Source: Sacculina carcini
Lineage: Eukaryota; Arthropoda; Thecostraca; Sacculinidae
Direction of reading: 5' to 3'
DNA: 64,000 bases
NCBI GenBank assembly: GCA_916048095.2
Contig: OU696583.1
Coordinates: 4,762,750 to 4,826,749, forward strand
Below the pieces are notes generated by a model, which saw nothing but the letters and a program-made list of their open reading frames with translations, was not told where the DNA came from and did no database searches. Shown piece by piece: positions 52,826 through 63,154 of this stretch (the stretch's first letter is position 1; each line of letters opens with the position of its first letter). Both the position numbers and the translations under genes were made by a program.

Positions 52826-53693
52826 AAATCCACCTGACACCTATCAGACACTGCTACTGCCGGTACGGCTACACGTGGGTACAGCAGTTCCCCACCTGTT
52901 ACCGCTGTGAATGGTGACAGTGTAGACTCGTTCGGTACGCAGCGCAGACCAAGGAGGACGACCGGCAACGCCTGAATCCAATCTTCATTCCTCGTGATGA
53001 TAGCCGTCTTCAACGTGCGGTGCAGCCGCTCCACCATACCGTTGCACTGCGGGTGGTGTGACGTCGTGCGCAAGCGGTGAAACCCTATGATATGATTGAA
53101 AATCGTCAGTCTGAGTGACTGCGTTACAAATGGTTGCGCTGTTGCTAAGGATATATCACAGTACACGTTACGTTCACCACACGAGAATTCGCGTAGTTTG
53201 TCAATGAAATGTTCAATTTCAACGTCTCTTTCTTGTTGCTCGCGATAGCCGTCAGATTAAACGCATCAACATGCACATGATTTGTGATGTGTGACTGACC
53301 TTGAACTTGGTTCGGTGATGTTGAATTGACAGTTGACAATACTGCAGTGTGGACTTCAGAAGCTCCCACTGGTCGTGACAAGCAATATGCTACTATGTTG
53401 TCCGTGCCGGATATGAAGTTGACTTCTGCAACGTACTCTGTAAGCAGCTAAAGATGTCTTTGTTGTCTGTCTAGTTTAGCTGGTTTTCTACTATTGAACG
53501 CTCCGACTAAGGGGCGATTATCCGTTGGCAAGGTCACGTGCTGGCCTTCCATCAGGTGTCGAAATTGTAACACCGCAAGGTATGCAGCAAGTAACTAGCT
53601 GTCAAATGTTGAATATCGTTTTTGAGTGTCGGATAGTTTCTTGGAAAACAGCTCCACCAGAGACGCTTTACCGTCAAACATTTGATGAAGGCA
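52826..53693 (-). pseudogene. RNase H and integrase fragment of element H
   Basis: From 53693 downwards the minus strand reads LHQMFDGKASLVELFSKKLS (RNase H), a stop, then LPTDNRPLVGAFNSRKPAKL and the RNase H end with a GTDNIVAYCLSRPV block near 53390. After a gap with degenerate text the integrase appears at 53100: HRLRTTSHHPQCNGMVERLH with the catalytic Glu, and VVLLGLRCVPNESTLSPFTA. It breaks off at 52826 where the LTR of G begins. The integrase finger and first two Asp are not recognisable. Confidence 0.8.
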
Positions 53694-55786
53694 GCTCTAC
53701 CGCCGGATGTTTTGTCGCAGAGGTCTCGTAGATCGAAGTTCTGCAGTTTTACCAACGGACGAAGCCAGAACTGTTTGAAGAACATATTTCAACGCGTGCA
53801 ATGACAGGCAGACCATCCGCGCGAATGAGTGAATTGCAGAGCATTGCTCGGAAAACTGGAGTGGCGGATGACCTCGTGAGACATAAATTCACTCAGTCTC
53901 TGCCCAGTTCGATAGGACCAGTGCTAGCTGCTCAAGTAGAAATGGAATTGTCACAACTAGCAAGGCTTGCTGATGAATTGGTCCCGCTGGTGAGTAATGT
54001 TCAATGCATGGCAGTGTCAGATACAACTAAAAGAAATGAGGCGCCGTCGACGAGTTTTTTCAACAGCAGAGTGAGAAACACAGCAGAATCATCGTCGCTG
54101 CAATCATCATCATTGCGCCCATATCATGCCGGCCAACGCCCCAAGGTGTGCAGAGCTCATCTCTTCTATGGTTCAAAAACCAGATACTGCAAGCCGTGGG
54201 GTCGATGGCCGAATAAGCGCCGTGATATTGTAATGCAGTCATCGCCACGACCTGCGTCTCGCGAAAACCCAACAGAAAGGCAGCAGGAAAACTGACGAGG
54301 CAGGCATCTGTGTACGGGACCCAGAGTCTCCCGCTGTTGAAGGTCGCTGCTAAAATTGGTGATAAAAAATCAATTTGATTGTTGACACTGGTGATGTGGT
54401 GTCGCTTTTGACACCCGCCTCTGTGTCCTCTGTTCTCCAACCAACAAACGTAACTTTGACATCAGCCGGCGGTGACAGATTACATGTACACGGTGGAGTC
54501 ACATTGGATATATAATTTCAAGCACTTCTTCGCGTGTTTACATGGACATTCGTGGTAGCCGAAGTGACTGAGCCACTTCTTGGCAACGATTTCCTGTGTC
54601 ATCACCGTCTGGCCGTCGACTGCAGTCTGCGATGTCTGAGAGATTCAGTCACACTACTGAGCGCGCCAGCCAAGCCTGCGCCAGCTCATATTCCGTGCAG
54701 TACTGTTAACGACACGTCCAGGTTCTTTGTTCCCGTGCAAAAATTGTTGTCGGAGTTCTCAAGCTTGATGGTGCTACATAAAGAAACGGTGAGTGTACAC
54801 AATTACAAAGTGAGTCACGCTATAGACACAGGCAGTGCCGCACCAGTGCATGCTGGTCGCCGCAGATTTTCTCCACTTAAACAAGATCTGATCAAAACTG
54901 AAATTTACAGTTTATTAAAAGCAGGTGTTGTGAGACCGTCTGATTCGCCGTGGTCGTCGCCCGTTCATTTAGTGGCGAAAAACGATTGGGGCTGACGACT
55001 GACGGGTGATTTTCGTATGCTGAATTCGGTTACAAAGCGCGATTGCTACCCAATCCCGCATATACACGATTGCTCAGCGAAACTTTACGGCAAGTCATGT
55101 TTTTCAAAGCTTGATTTATTGCAGGCTTATCACCAGATACCAGTGGCACACCGAGACATAGCTAAAACGGCAATATCTACTCCAGCAGGCCTGTACGAGT
55201 ATTTGTTTATGCCGTTTGGCTTGAGAAACGCGCCATCAACCTTTCAAAGGTACATGAATTCCATTTTTCATGACCTAGATTGTGTTTTTATGTATATTGA
55301 CGATGAGCTTGTGTTCTCACACGACTCAGACGAGCATAAGCGTCATCTACGTCAAGTCTTTGAGGTGTTGCGGCAGCATTCGTTGCGTATCAAGGCGGAA
55401 AAATGTGTATTCAGTGTAAATGAGCTGGAACTTCTAAGCTACGAAGTCACCTCGCAAGGAATTCATCCGTCGCCGTCCAATGTATCCGCCCTGACTGAGC
55501 AGGAGCCTCCGACCTCTTCACACGAGCTGCGACGTTTTCTTGGAGCTACAGGCTTCTATCGCCGCATGATTCCACAGTGCGCTGAAATTGTCTGTCCACT
55601 TACCGAAAGGGTTAGGAAAGAACCAAACAACAAGACATTGATGCTGGACGACAATGAATTGGCAGCTGTTGCAGCTTGTAAGAAAGCTTTGAGTGTGTCT
55701 GTGTGCTTACATCATCCACTGCCCACATGCACGACTTATCAGTTGGTCACTGATACTTCGCAGGTGGCAGTAGGAGCAGCCATCAC
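53694..55786 (+). pseudogene. Inverted block of element H: gag C-terminus, protease, RT
   Basis: Gag continues at 53694 with ALPPDVLSQ, then (after a frameshift) FYQRTKPELFEEHI and MSELQSIARKTGVADDLVRH; its end is CRAHLFYGSKTRYCKPWGRW, the C-H-x-C-like tail of this gypsy group. A decayed protease follows (DTGDVVSLL near 54380; LLGNDFL). RT: FSPLKQDLIKTEIYSLLKAG, a stop at about 54995, then MLNSVTKRDCYPIPHIHD, FSKLDLLQAYHQIPV, MPFGLRNAPSTFQ and YIDDEL (about 55296), where the usual YIDDIL/LV has E after DD. RNase H starts QLVTDTSQVAVGAAI and the block ends at about 55786. Confidence 0.85.
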
Positions 55787-55945
55787 GTGGAAGAATTTGG
55801 TTACCTCGGACGTGATTCCTTGTAGGTAGAGCTGTGCTTCAAGTGTCATGAACCAACCATCAACGGCTTTCTCCATAAATGGAGGTGCTTTGATGGATAC
55901 ACGATAGACTGGCTCGGCTGAATTATTTGCTTTAAGTTTGTCCAT
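55787..55945 (-). pseudogene. Gag N-terminus of element H
   Basis: ATG 55945 opens MDKLKANNSAEPVYRVSIKA; PPFMEKAVDGWFMTLEAQLY and TKFFHVMAA follow, the usual capsid start of gypsy elements. After VMAA the text switches to antisense RNase H (the inversion breakpoint); its natural continuation is the ALPPDVLSQ at 53694 on the other strand. Confidence 0.85.
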
Positions 55946-55958
55946 GTCGGGGTCACCA
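55946..55958 (-). other. Primer-binding site of H (tRNA-Trp type)
   Basis: In the element's sense TGGTGACCCCGAC, ending at the gag start codon. The complement GTCGGGGTCACCA is the 3' end of animal tRNA-Trp as I know it, the same primer as in avian sarcoma-leukosis viruses. Confidence 0.7.
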
Positions 55959-56435
55959 GTTGAAGTTGCGGTTGTATCAGAAGCACAATGTGAACACCAC
56001 AACGTTCAGTGAGCAAGTGGTTTATTGCGTTGACACAGCACAAGTCAGCTACTAGGTTGGCGGTGGTCACTTCCTAGTACAAGCAACCAAGTGGGCGTCA
56101 ACCATTTGTCAGTAGTAAGCCATACTTACATAAACAATGACGAAAATACAAATATGCATGTGAATTAAATAATGCGGCGTAAATAACAAAGGAATATAGT
56201 ATATAATTTATACGAAATTAATCATATTCCAACGAGTGTACAAATTCTCACATGGCAGCATATGAACATCAGCGCGACATACGTTCAATAGCAAGTATAG
56301 CAAGTAGCCTGCTGGTACGTATAAGCTGCTGGTTAAACCAGTTGATTTTGTTGGTAGACATTTCTACGCCAAAGTTGACAAACCGCGATTGTCAACGACA
56401 CCGGAAACGCTCGGCCAATTGCGTTAAATTCGCTT

Positions 56436-56536
56436 AGTCTTTAAAAAGACTGGACAATGCGTTGAATTTGCAACTGATAATTTGCCTTTAAAAAGGCGGT
56501 GTAACTGATTCGCTAATTAAATGCTCTTAAAAGAGC
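56436..56536. repeat. Three similar small hairpins in tandem
   Basis: AGTCTTTAAAAAGACT (56436-56451), GCCTTTAAAAAGGC (56484-56497) and GCTCTTAAAAGAGC (56523-56536) each form a short stem around an A-run, with changed but still pairing stem bases. The first two are preceded by gcgtt(a/g)aatt(c/t)gc, so the units are tandem. Function unknown. From 56537 to 57140 I see no gene. Confidence 0.7.
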
Positions 56537-57139
56537 AGCTTGATATATTTGGCCGATTAGCAGAAAACGCGAGTTTTCCTAACGCTATATTGTCGCCGTC
56601 CGCAAACAATACAAATAGTCGTCGATGACACACACAGATCGACGATACACACAGGTTGAGAATACAAACAGCAAAAATGAGCGAGTCGAATAGGGCGAGA
56701 TCTTGTGGCACTTAACAGCGAGCGATGAGCGGTGCCTCACAGCGCTCTGCGCGTGCCTAAGTGTATTTCGGATTTATGCCAGTATCGGACAATGAGCGCG
56801 CTCACCGGAAGTTGTCCGTTACTTACATAAATCCGCGCTGCATGGGTCTACTTGCGCAATGCGCAGAATGATATGTTGTACAGGGAACGCGACGCGAGAC
56901 AACAATTGCACACATAAAGCAATGCACAACACACTCAATAACATATACATGCAATAACATACGTGCCGCAAATATAGACATGTATGCTTGTGCGTTTATA
57001 TAGTGATATTAAATAAAACATTAATACCTCATGGCACATATATAAATATAAACCACAGTGCACCTTTGAAACAACACAATACATTAATTACCATGACACG
57101 TGAACAATTAAGTATAATATTTAAAAGTGCAGCGCCTAC

Positions 57140-57193
57140 AATTTAAACTGTTAAACTTTTTAAGCCATGGTTTCTTTCAAAATATTTTTTTTG
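57140..57193 (-). repeat. Dispersed repeat R2, fragment left of element I
   Basis: ccatggtttctttcaaaat is R2 text; it continues at 62054 beyond element I with the target duplication TTTTG. Confidence 0.7.
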
Positions 57194-57398
57194 TGTTACA
57201 ACGTAGGTTCTCAGAATCTGGAAACGCAGGTTCTCAATCACAACCATTAATACACAATCACACAATATTCATACACTCGTAGTTTTCGTTATCACAACAT
57301 AAACAAAAAACCCACTCTCTCAGCCCAAACTCCACAATATCATATGTGTGCAACGTTTGTCGCCCAATATTTTATATGGAGTTGCCAGCTCCATAACA
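57194..57398 (-). repeat. 3' LTR of element I
   Basis: Minus-strand TGTTATGGAGCTGGCAACTC to CTACGTTGTAACA; about 97 percent like the 5' copy. Confidence 0.95.
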
Positions 57399-57405
57399 CC
57401 TCTCC

Positions 57406-60400
57406 CTATGATTGGAAGACGTAGTCTTCGCACGGCCAGTACCGACGGCGTTGTCGAGTACGCTTCGACCGCCTCAGACTACCACCATCACTCGAACCCG
57501 CCGCAGTGCTTGCAGTACTTTCCTCCGCAACTGGCTCTGAAGTCGTGGCCGTGTGTTCTGATGAATCACCAGAACTTTCTGCTATGCACGTCTCGCCCGG
57601 CTCCGTATCGTGAGGCGAAACGTGACGTTGTCGCAACTGGTCAACGTGTCGTCTCCAGTAAGGGCCTCTCGGTAGAACCTTCACGAATTACACGAACCTG
57701 TATTTTTCAGCACAACGGCTTGAACCCACTGAGGATCCCGATCGCGCCTAGGGCCACAGTACAGTGCATAGACGGGGTCTCCATTGTTGTACTGATGAGG
57801 ATCTCCCGAAGACCGCAGACGGTCAGTTTGATTCTGCCTTTTCACCAACGCAGTTTGTTGACGCTGAGCCGTGTGGACCGGAGAAGGCAGCAACGTGTCG
57901 ACCAGCGTACGCATCTGGCGCCCATTGAGCAGTTCGCTGGGAGAGTAGCCGCTTGTCGTGGGAGTGCGCCGAAACTGCATTAGGAATTCTTGAAGAGCCA
58001 ACAACGGCGGAAGCGTGGACTTGCGCATCGCACGTTTGAACGTTTGGATCAAGCGCTCTGCTGCCCCATTGGTGGATGGGTGGTAAGGGGCACCCGTAAG
58101 GTGAGTAACACCCCTCTCGGAGCACCACCTTCCGAACTCTTCCCCGTGAAGCACGTTGCGTTGTCGGACACAATAGTGTGTGGATAGCCGAAATGAGCAA
58201 AATATTGCTCCAGTAGTTCTGTCGTAGTTTTGGTAGAAATCGACTGAGTTGGATGAATGCAGGGGTATTTGGTGTAGGCGTCCGTAACTACTAACCAGTT
58301 ATGTCCGAGAAAATTTATAGCATGGTCCACATGTAACCTGCTCCATGGTTTCTCCGGAAGCATCCACGGATGGTTTGTGAGCTTTGTAGGTAAGTTACGA
58401 TGTTCAGCGGAGGACTCACAACTGCGCCACTTCTCCTCGATGTCCCTGTCTATATTCGGCCAGTAGACCGCTGTGCGCGCCAACTGTTTCATTCGCTGGG
58501 AACCGAAATGACCAATGTGTAATATTTGTAGTACCGCTTTCCGTAGATCTCTTGGGATTACCACTCTGGAACCATACAGCAGCACTCCGTTCAAGACGGA
58601 CAATGAATCAGCAATGTTACGATAGTACTTCACCTCCTCTGTATCTGAAGCAGCCGGGGGCCAACCTTCTCGACAAAACCGCATCACCGCAGCGATTGAT
58701 GCCTCCTTTTCCGAAGATTTACGTAAGGTAGTGGCGTTTACCGTCTTGAGCTGTTGATCGAGAGTCTGTATCGTACATACGGTGTCAAAGTCGTTCTCCG
58801 TCTCGGCGGTATCGAAATCCGGATCAGACTCTGAAGGTAACCTACTCAGTGCATCTGCATTACCGTGTTGTCTGGTGTTGCGGTACTCAATATCGTATTG
58901 ATGCTGGTTGAGTAGTAATGCCCACCTTGCCAGACGATTGGCTGCCAGTTTTGGGGTGGATTTTTGAGGCACGAAAAGACTCAGCAGAGGTCGATGGTCT
59001 GTCACCAATATGAATCGTCGACCGTAGAGGTATTGGTGAAACTTGTGCAACGCAAATACGATAGCCAACGCCTCTTTCTGGATCTGACTGTAGCGCCTCT
59101 GGCAGTCTGTCAATACCTTCGATGCGTGACGCACCGGACGTTCGGAACTGTCCGGATACCTGTGGAACAGTACGACACCCAGTCCCACTTCCGATGCGTC
59201 ACATGCGATGCCGACCGGAAGTGATGTGTCAAAATGTGCCAGAGTGACGTCGGAAGCCAGTATTTGTTTCAGTTTTCGAAACGCACTTTCTTCACCTTCT
59301 CCCCACGTCCACACACTGCTCTTTCTTGTCAACCGGTACAGCGGCTCCGCAATTGTCGCGAGATCGGGTATAAATTTTCTTTAGAATTCAACAGACCCGA
59401 GAAAAGACGAAAGACCATTTCGAGCTTTTGGTGCTGGCATTTTCAGTGCTGCATCCGCCTTTGCACCCTTGCGTATACCGTTCTTTGTAAGAGTATACCC
59501 CAGATACTCAACGGTAGCAGCTGCAAATCGACACTTTTCCAGACGACAACGTAAATCTTTGGACTGTAGTCGGTCAAAAGGACGGCGCAAATTTTGAACA
59601 TGTTCCGTGGCATCCTTACCGCTCACCGGGATATCGTCAAGATATGTTACCACTCCAGGTAAATCACAGGTAAGTTTTTTGATAATGGATTGAAAATAAC
59701 CCGGGGCAGAAGAAATTCCGAACGGGAGACGCTTTTGCAGTAATACGCCTCGATGTGTAATCAGTGCCAGTCGCTTCTGGCTTTCTGGCGAGAGCGGAAT
59801 TCGATTGTAAGCGTCTGCTAGGTCGATTTTCGTGAAACCGTAATTTCCGCCCATTTTGCGCATCAAATCTTCGATGTCTGGAATCGGCTGTCTGTGAATC
59901 TCCAGCTGGTGGTTCACTGTGACTGAGTAATCGCCACACACTCGTAGCTTCGGTTTGTTGCCAGACTGTACTGGTTTCCGCACCGGTACCACCGGAGTAC
60001 CATAATCACAAAAAGGAACAGGCTCCCAAAGGCCTCTTTTTATGCCGATATCGTAGCAGTTCGACAAATCCTCTTGTACAGCAGATGGGACCGACCGTGG
60101 TCTGCAAAAAACTGGTTGGGCACCATCTTTGAACTTCACTTCAAGTTGGAAATCATTGAGACAACCCAGTTCGTCATTGAACAAGTCTGGAAATTGTTCA
60201 CATAGTGTGTAGCATGACTTTTGTAGGTCGGAATCAATTGAATTGTCGGAGTGACTTCCATCAGCCTTGTAAATGGTCAATGGTTCGCCAGCATTCTCGC
60301 ATGCCTGCTCAACCACTGAGTCCACAGATATCTGTAGTGCTGCAATAGCGTCCCGACCCAGTAGATTCAAGTTGGGTACGGACGTGACCACAAATGGGAG

Positions 60401-60793
60401 GCAGCAATGCATTGTAGAGCCATGCGCCTTGGTCTGACCTTGAAATTTTCACAGAATTGGCAGGGGGTGCTCACTTGCTGACCTGTAGCTGGTTTGCACT
60501 TGTTCTAGTGCCGGCTTACCAAGTTTTCACCACACATTTTCGCATATGAAGTTGCCTCCGGCACCTGTATCTAGTTCCATAGTGCACGGTAGTCCATCAA
60601 TTGTAACTGGCACCTCAAACTTTGGCAACTGAAGTTTTTCACGAGAAATTTGTAGCAGGTCATCATTTGAAATTTTTCTGACTCCTGGTGGTTGCCGTGA
60701 AAATTTTAGCGATCGCTTTTTCTGTAAACATGCCGCATCGAGATGACCTTTCTTTTGGCAATACCTGCAAATGTCCTCTTTGTGAGCACACAC
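57406..60793 (-). pseudogene. Pol of element I: protease, RT, RNase H, integrase
   Basis: Reading downwards: second knuckle CRYCQKKGHLDAAC (about 60765), protease MELDTGAGGNFICENVW with a TGA right after (60527), a second TGA near 60450, LNLLGRDAIAAL, RT (KIDLADAYNRIPL, LPFGISSAPGYF, YLDDIPVSG) and a TAA near 59380. RNase H (ACDASEVGLGVVLF, TDHRPLLSLF) and integrase follow: HIGHFGSQRM, HVDHAINF, VSDNATCF. A frameshift at about 58140 precedes GAAERLIQ with the Glu, and another lies near 57690. The tail ends at 57406. Stops are single-base changes of sense codons, so decay is recent to moderate. Confidence 0.9.
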
Positions 60794-60799
60794 GTTCGC

Positions 60800-61636
60800 C
60801 TTATGACCCGGTTTGGAGCATCGAAACCATACTGGTGTTTTCAGCTCGGGTGGTGTAGTAGTAGTGTTGGCATACGAGCTGCCAGACGCTGTTGAAGCAC
60901 GCGTGTCGTTTAACTTTTAACGGGACGTTTCTGGGCCCACACGATTCACAGTTTTTGTGGTGTCGTACACGGTCTCCTTGGCTACTCTGGCCGCTTCTTC
61001 GACTTCCAGGGCAATTGTGATTGCTTTGGAGAAATTGAGCTCATCATCCTGTACCTTGAAGAGAGCTTTGAGAACCGCCTCGTTGTTGACACTGCATATG
61101 AAACGAGTGCGCAGCGCCTCATCTTGTGCATCTTTGATCGCAGAAAAATCACATGTAACCGCGTCATGGCGAATACGCGCGGCTAGTTCTTGTATTGTTT
61201 CTCCCGGATTTCTTTGCATGTTCGACCAGAATCTGAATCGTTCCCGTATGACAAACTTTTTCGGGTTGAACTGATCCTCCATGAAAGCAGTGATCTCGCT
61301 CACCGTCAGCTCATTTATGTCTTTTGGAGGTCTTTTCTGTCGAGCCAAATTGGACAGTAGCTTGTATGTGGACGGCGTTTGATTGGTTAGAAAAACCTGC
61401 GCTTGCTTGCCTTCAGCAATGGAGTGTGCACCAAGAAATGTCTGAAATCTGGACCAATAGTCCGACCATAACTCCGCACTAGCGTCAAACGCCGCAAAAT
61501 TAGGCACAGCAGCAGTATTACCAGCATTTTGTGAAACCCCTGATGTCAGCAGTGCTTGTGTAAGCAGTGTCATCTGTTGTTGCTGTTGTAACAGCTGTTC
61601 CTGCATCAACTTCAGTACCTCCTGTAGATCGGCCAT
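60800..61636 (-). pseudogene. Gag of element I
   Basis: ATG 61636 opens MADLQEVLKLMQEQLLQQQQ. The capsid has FDASAELWSDYWSRFQTFLG, VFLTNQTPSTYKLLSNLARQ and GETIQELAARIRHDAVTCDF, as in D, and runs intact through NNEAVLKALFKVQDDELNFS. It stops at 60917 after a frameshift. The first knuckle (about 60830) reads FRCSKPGHKANVC, so its first Cys is Phe. Gag and pol would form a single frame when intact. Confidence 0.9.
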
Positions 61637-61828
61637 CTCGCTATCGGTAATATTGCCCTTTACGTAAGTACAATATTATAGCGAAATTGACAGAGCAGTA
61701 GTTGAAATGCACGTTGAAAAATTGCGTTGTATGTAGAAACACTCAAAAGTAAATGCAGAACCAGCAAAACACGTCGAAAAACTTCAGAAACAAATCAGCA
61801 AATTTCCAGATTTTTCAAACATCCAGAA

Positions 61829-61846
61829 ATCCCATCCTCATCGCCA
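61829..61846 (-). other. Primer-binding site of I (tRNA-Ser GCU type)
   Basis: TGGCGATGAGGATGGGAT in the element's sense; one mismatch to the site of D and hence to tRNA-Ser(GCU). Confidence 0.75.
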
Positions 61847-61848
61847 TT

Positions 61849-62053
61849 TGTTACAACGTAGGTTCTCAGAATCTGGAAACGCAGTTTCTCAATCACAACC
61901 TTTAATACACAATCACACAATATTCATACACTCGTAGTTTTCGTTATCACAACATAAACAAAAAACCCACTCTCTCAGCCCAGACTCCACAATACCATAT
62001 GTGCGCAACGTTTGTCGCCAAATATTTTATATGGAGTTGCCAGCTCCATAACA
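61849..62053 (-). repeat. 5' LTR of element I
   Basis: 205 bases, nearly identical to 57194-57398. Confidence 0.95.
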
Positions 62054-62600
62054 TTTTGAAAAACGTTTTCGTAGATGTAGAGATTTAGAAAAAAATTGGC
62101 GGCATATCAAGGAAAGTTGAACCAAATTAATTGGTTTTTCATTAGTAACCTGTTTTTAGAAATGGTTTTATGGATGATGGTTTCTTTGATGTAGTAATCT
62201 GTGTTAAAATACCTTTTTACATTAAATATTTTTCCTTAGTCGTCTTTTTCCTACACGAAAATATTGCCCGTGTTTCTTGTCAGGATTGCCACTCTGATCA
62301 ATGCGACCCGCTTTTATTCGTAGTCTCATTAGGGATACTAAGTTTGTGTGTATATTTGTAGTATTTGTGTAAATATTTGCTGTGTTTGTACTTTTATTTT
62401 TGCAAATAATTGATCTGCTGAATGAAATGATGAAACTTATTATAATCAACGTAGTTCATTTCTGGTAGGAAAAAAGTAATTTGTAAAAAATAAAAAATAA
62501 TTATGCCACCTGTTTTTTTAAAACTGCTTCAAATTTTGGCATAAAAACGGTTCTCAAATCCTGCTTTCTTACACAATGATTAACTCAATAATTAAAATAA
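62054..62600 (-). repeat. Dispersed repeat R2, copy right of element I
   Basis: Inverted copy of about 4060-4560: words gcggcatatcaaggaaagttg, gattgccactctgatca and gttcatttctgg are complements of R2 text, roughly 85-90 percent identical. Apart from this no gene. Confidence 0.85.
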
Positions 62601-63110
62601 AAAGGTTAAATGCCTAAGTGACAGCTGCTACACGGGAAGAAGCCGAAGCTTATGAACACACAGATGTGCTCCGTGCAGCTCGCTGCCACCGCAGAACCGA
62701 CCCTCTCCACGGTCTCTACTCCACGACAATCTATGGCGCCACAAGGACGAATGGACAAGCCGCAAGACGTATTAGAGAAGGCCACCTCCCCAGAATGCAT
62801 GGCACAACTCATGACATATGGTACCATTATATATTGTCAACTCATGATATATGGTACCATCATTTTCTGCTGGGTGGACAGGGGCTGTCGCTCCTTTTTT
62901 CTATTATTTATTTCAATTACATTGTTGTGGATTGGCAGCCTTATAATTTATATATTGTGTGTCGTGCGTATGTTTGAGTTCGGGGAGACACGCGGCTGGT
63001 GTGGGGAAACTTGAGTTTTTGTGTCGTTGGTTCAGCCGTTTGGAATAAATTGTGTGCAGATAGATCGTTCCAGGTCTTTGTTTAGGTCGTGTATTTGCCG
63101 CGACATTTTA
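62601..63110 (+). other. Probable 5' LTR region of element J
   Basis: Ends at the primer site at 63111. Contains two near-copies of aactcatga(c/t)atatggtacc (62807-62826 and 62839-62860). An aataaa-like ggaataaattgtg lies at about 63040. The left boundary cannot be set because the 3' LTR is outside the window. Confidence 0.5.
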
Positions 63111-63129
63111 TGGTACCGAAAACCGGGAC
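63111..63129 (+). other. Primer-binding site of J (tRNA-Phe 3'-end type)
   Basis: TGGTACCGAAAACCGGGAC agrees at about 16 of 19 positions with the complement of the 3' end of animal tRNA-Phe as I know it. Confidence 0.5.
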
Positions 63130-63154
63130 ACTATTGTACTTTTGTTTTGTTTCC

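Larger units (their letters stand above)
52826..56000 (-). mobile_element. LTR retrotransposon H (gypsy) with a 2.1-kb internal inversion
   Basis: Minus-strand gag start (55945-55787) and minus-strand RNase H-integrase (53693-52826) flank a plus-strand block (53694-55786) holding the rest of gag, the protease and RT. Flipping the block would restore normal gypsy order, so this is one element with an inversion. The left end is cut at the 3' LTR of G; the remaining integrase and 3' LTR are missing. The 5' LTR probably lies at 55959-56500 but cannot be delimited without its partner. Confidence 0.8.
57194..62053 (-). mobile_element. LTR retrotransposon I (Ty3/gypsy), minus strand, inactive
   Basis: LTRs of 205 bases, target duplication TTTTG (57189-57193, 62054-62058), purine tract CATAGGGAGAGG beside the 3' LTR, and a tRNA-Ser-type primer site. 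Gag and pol are colinear with element D. It is inserted in an R2 copy. Confidence 0.95.
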
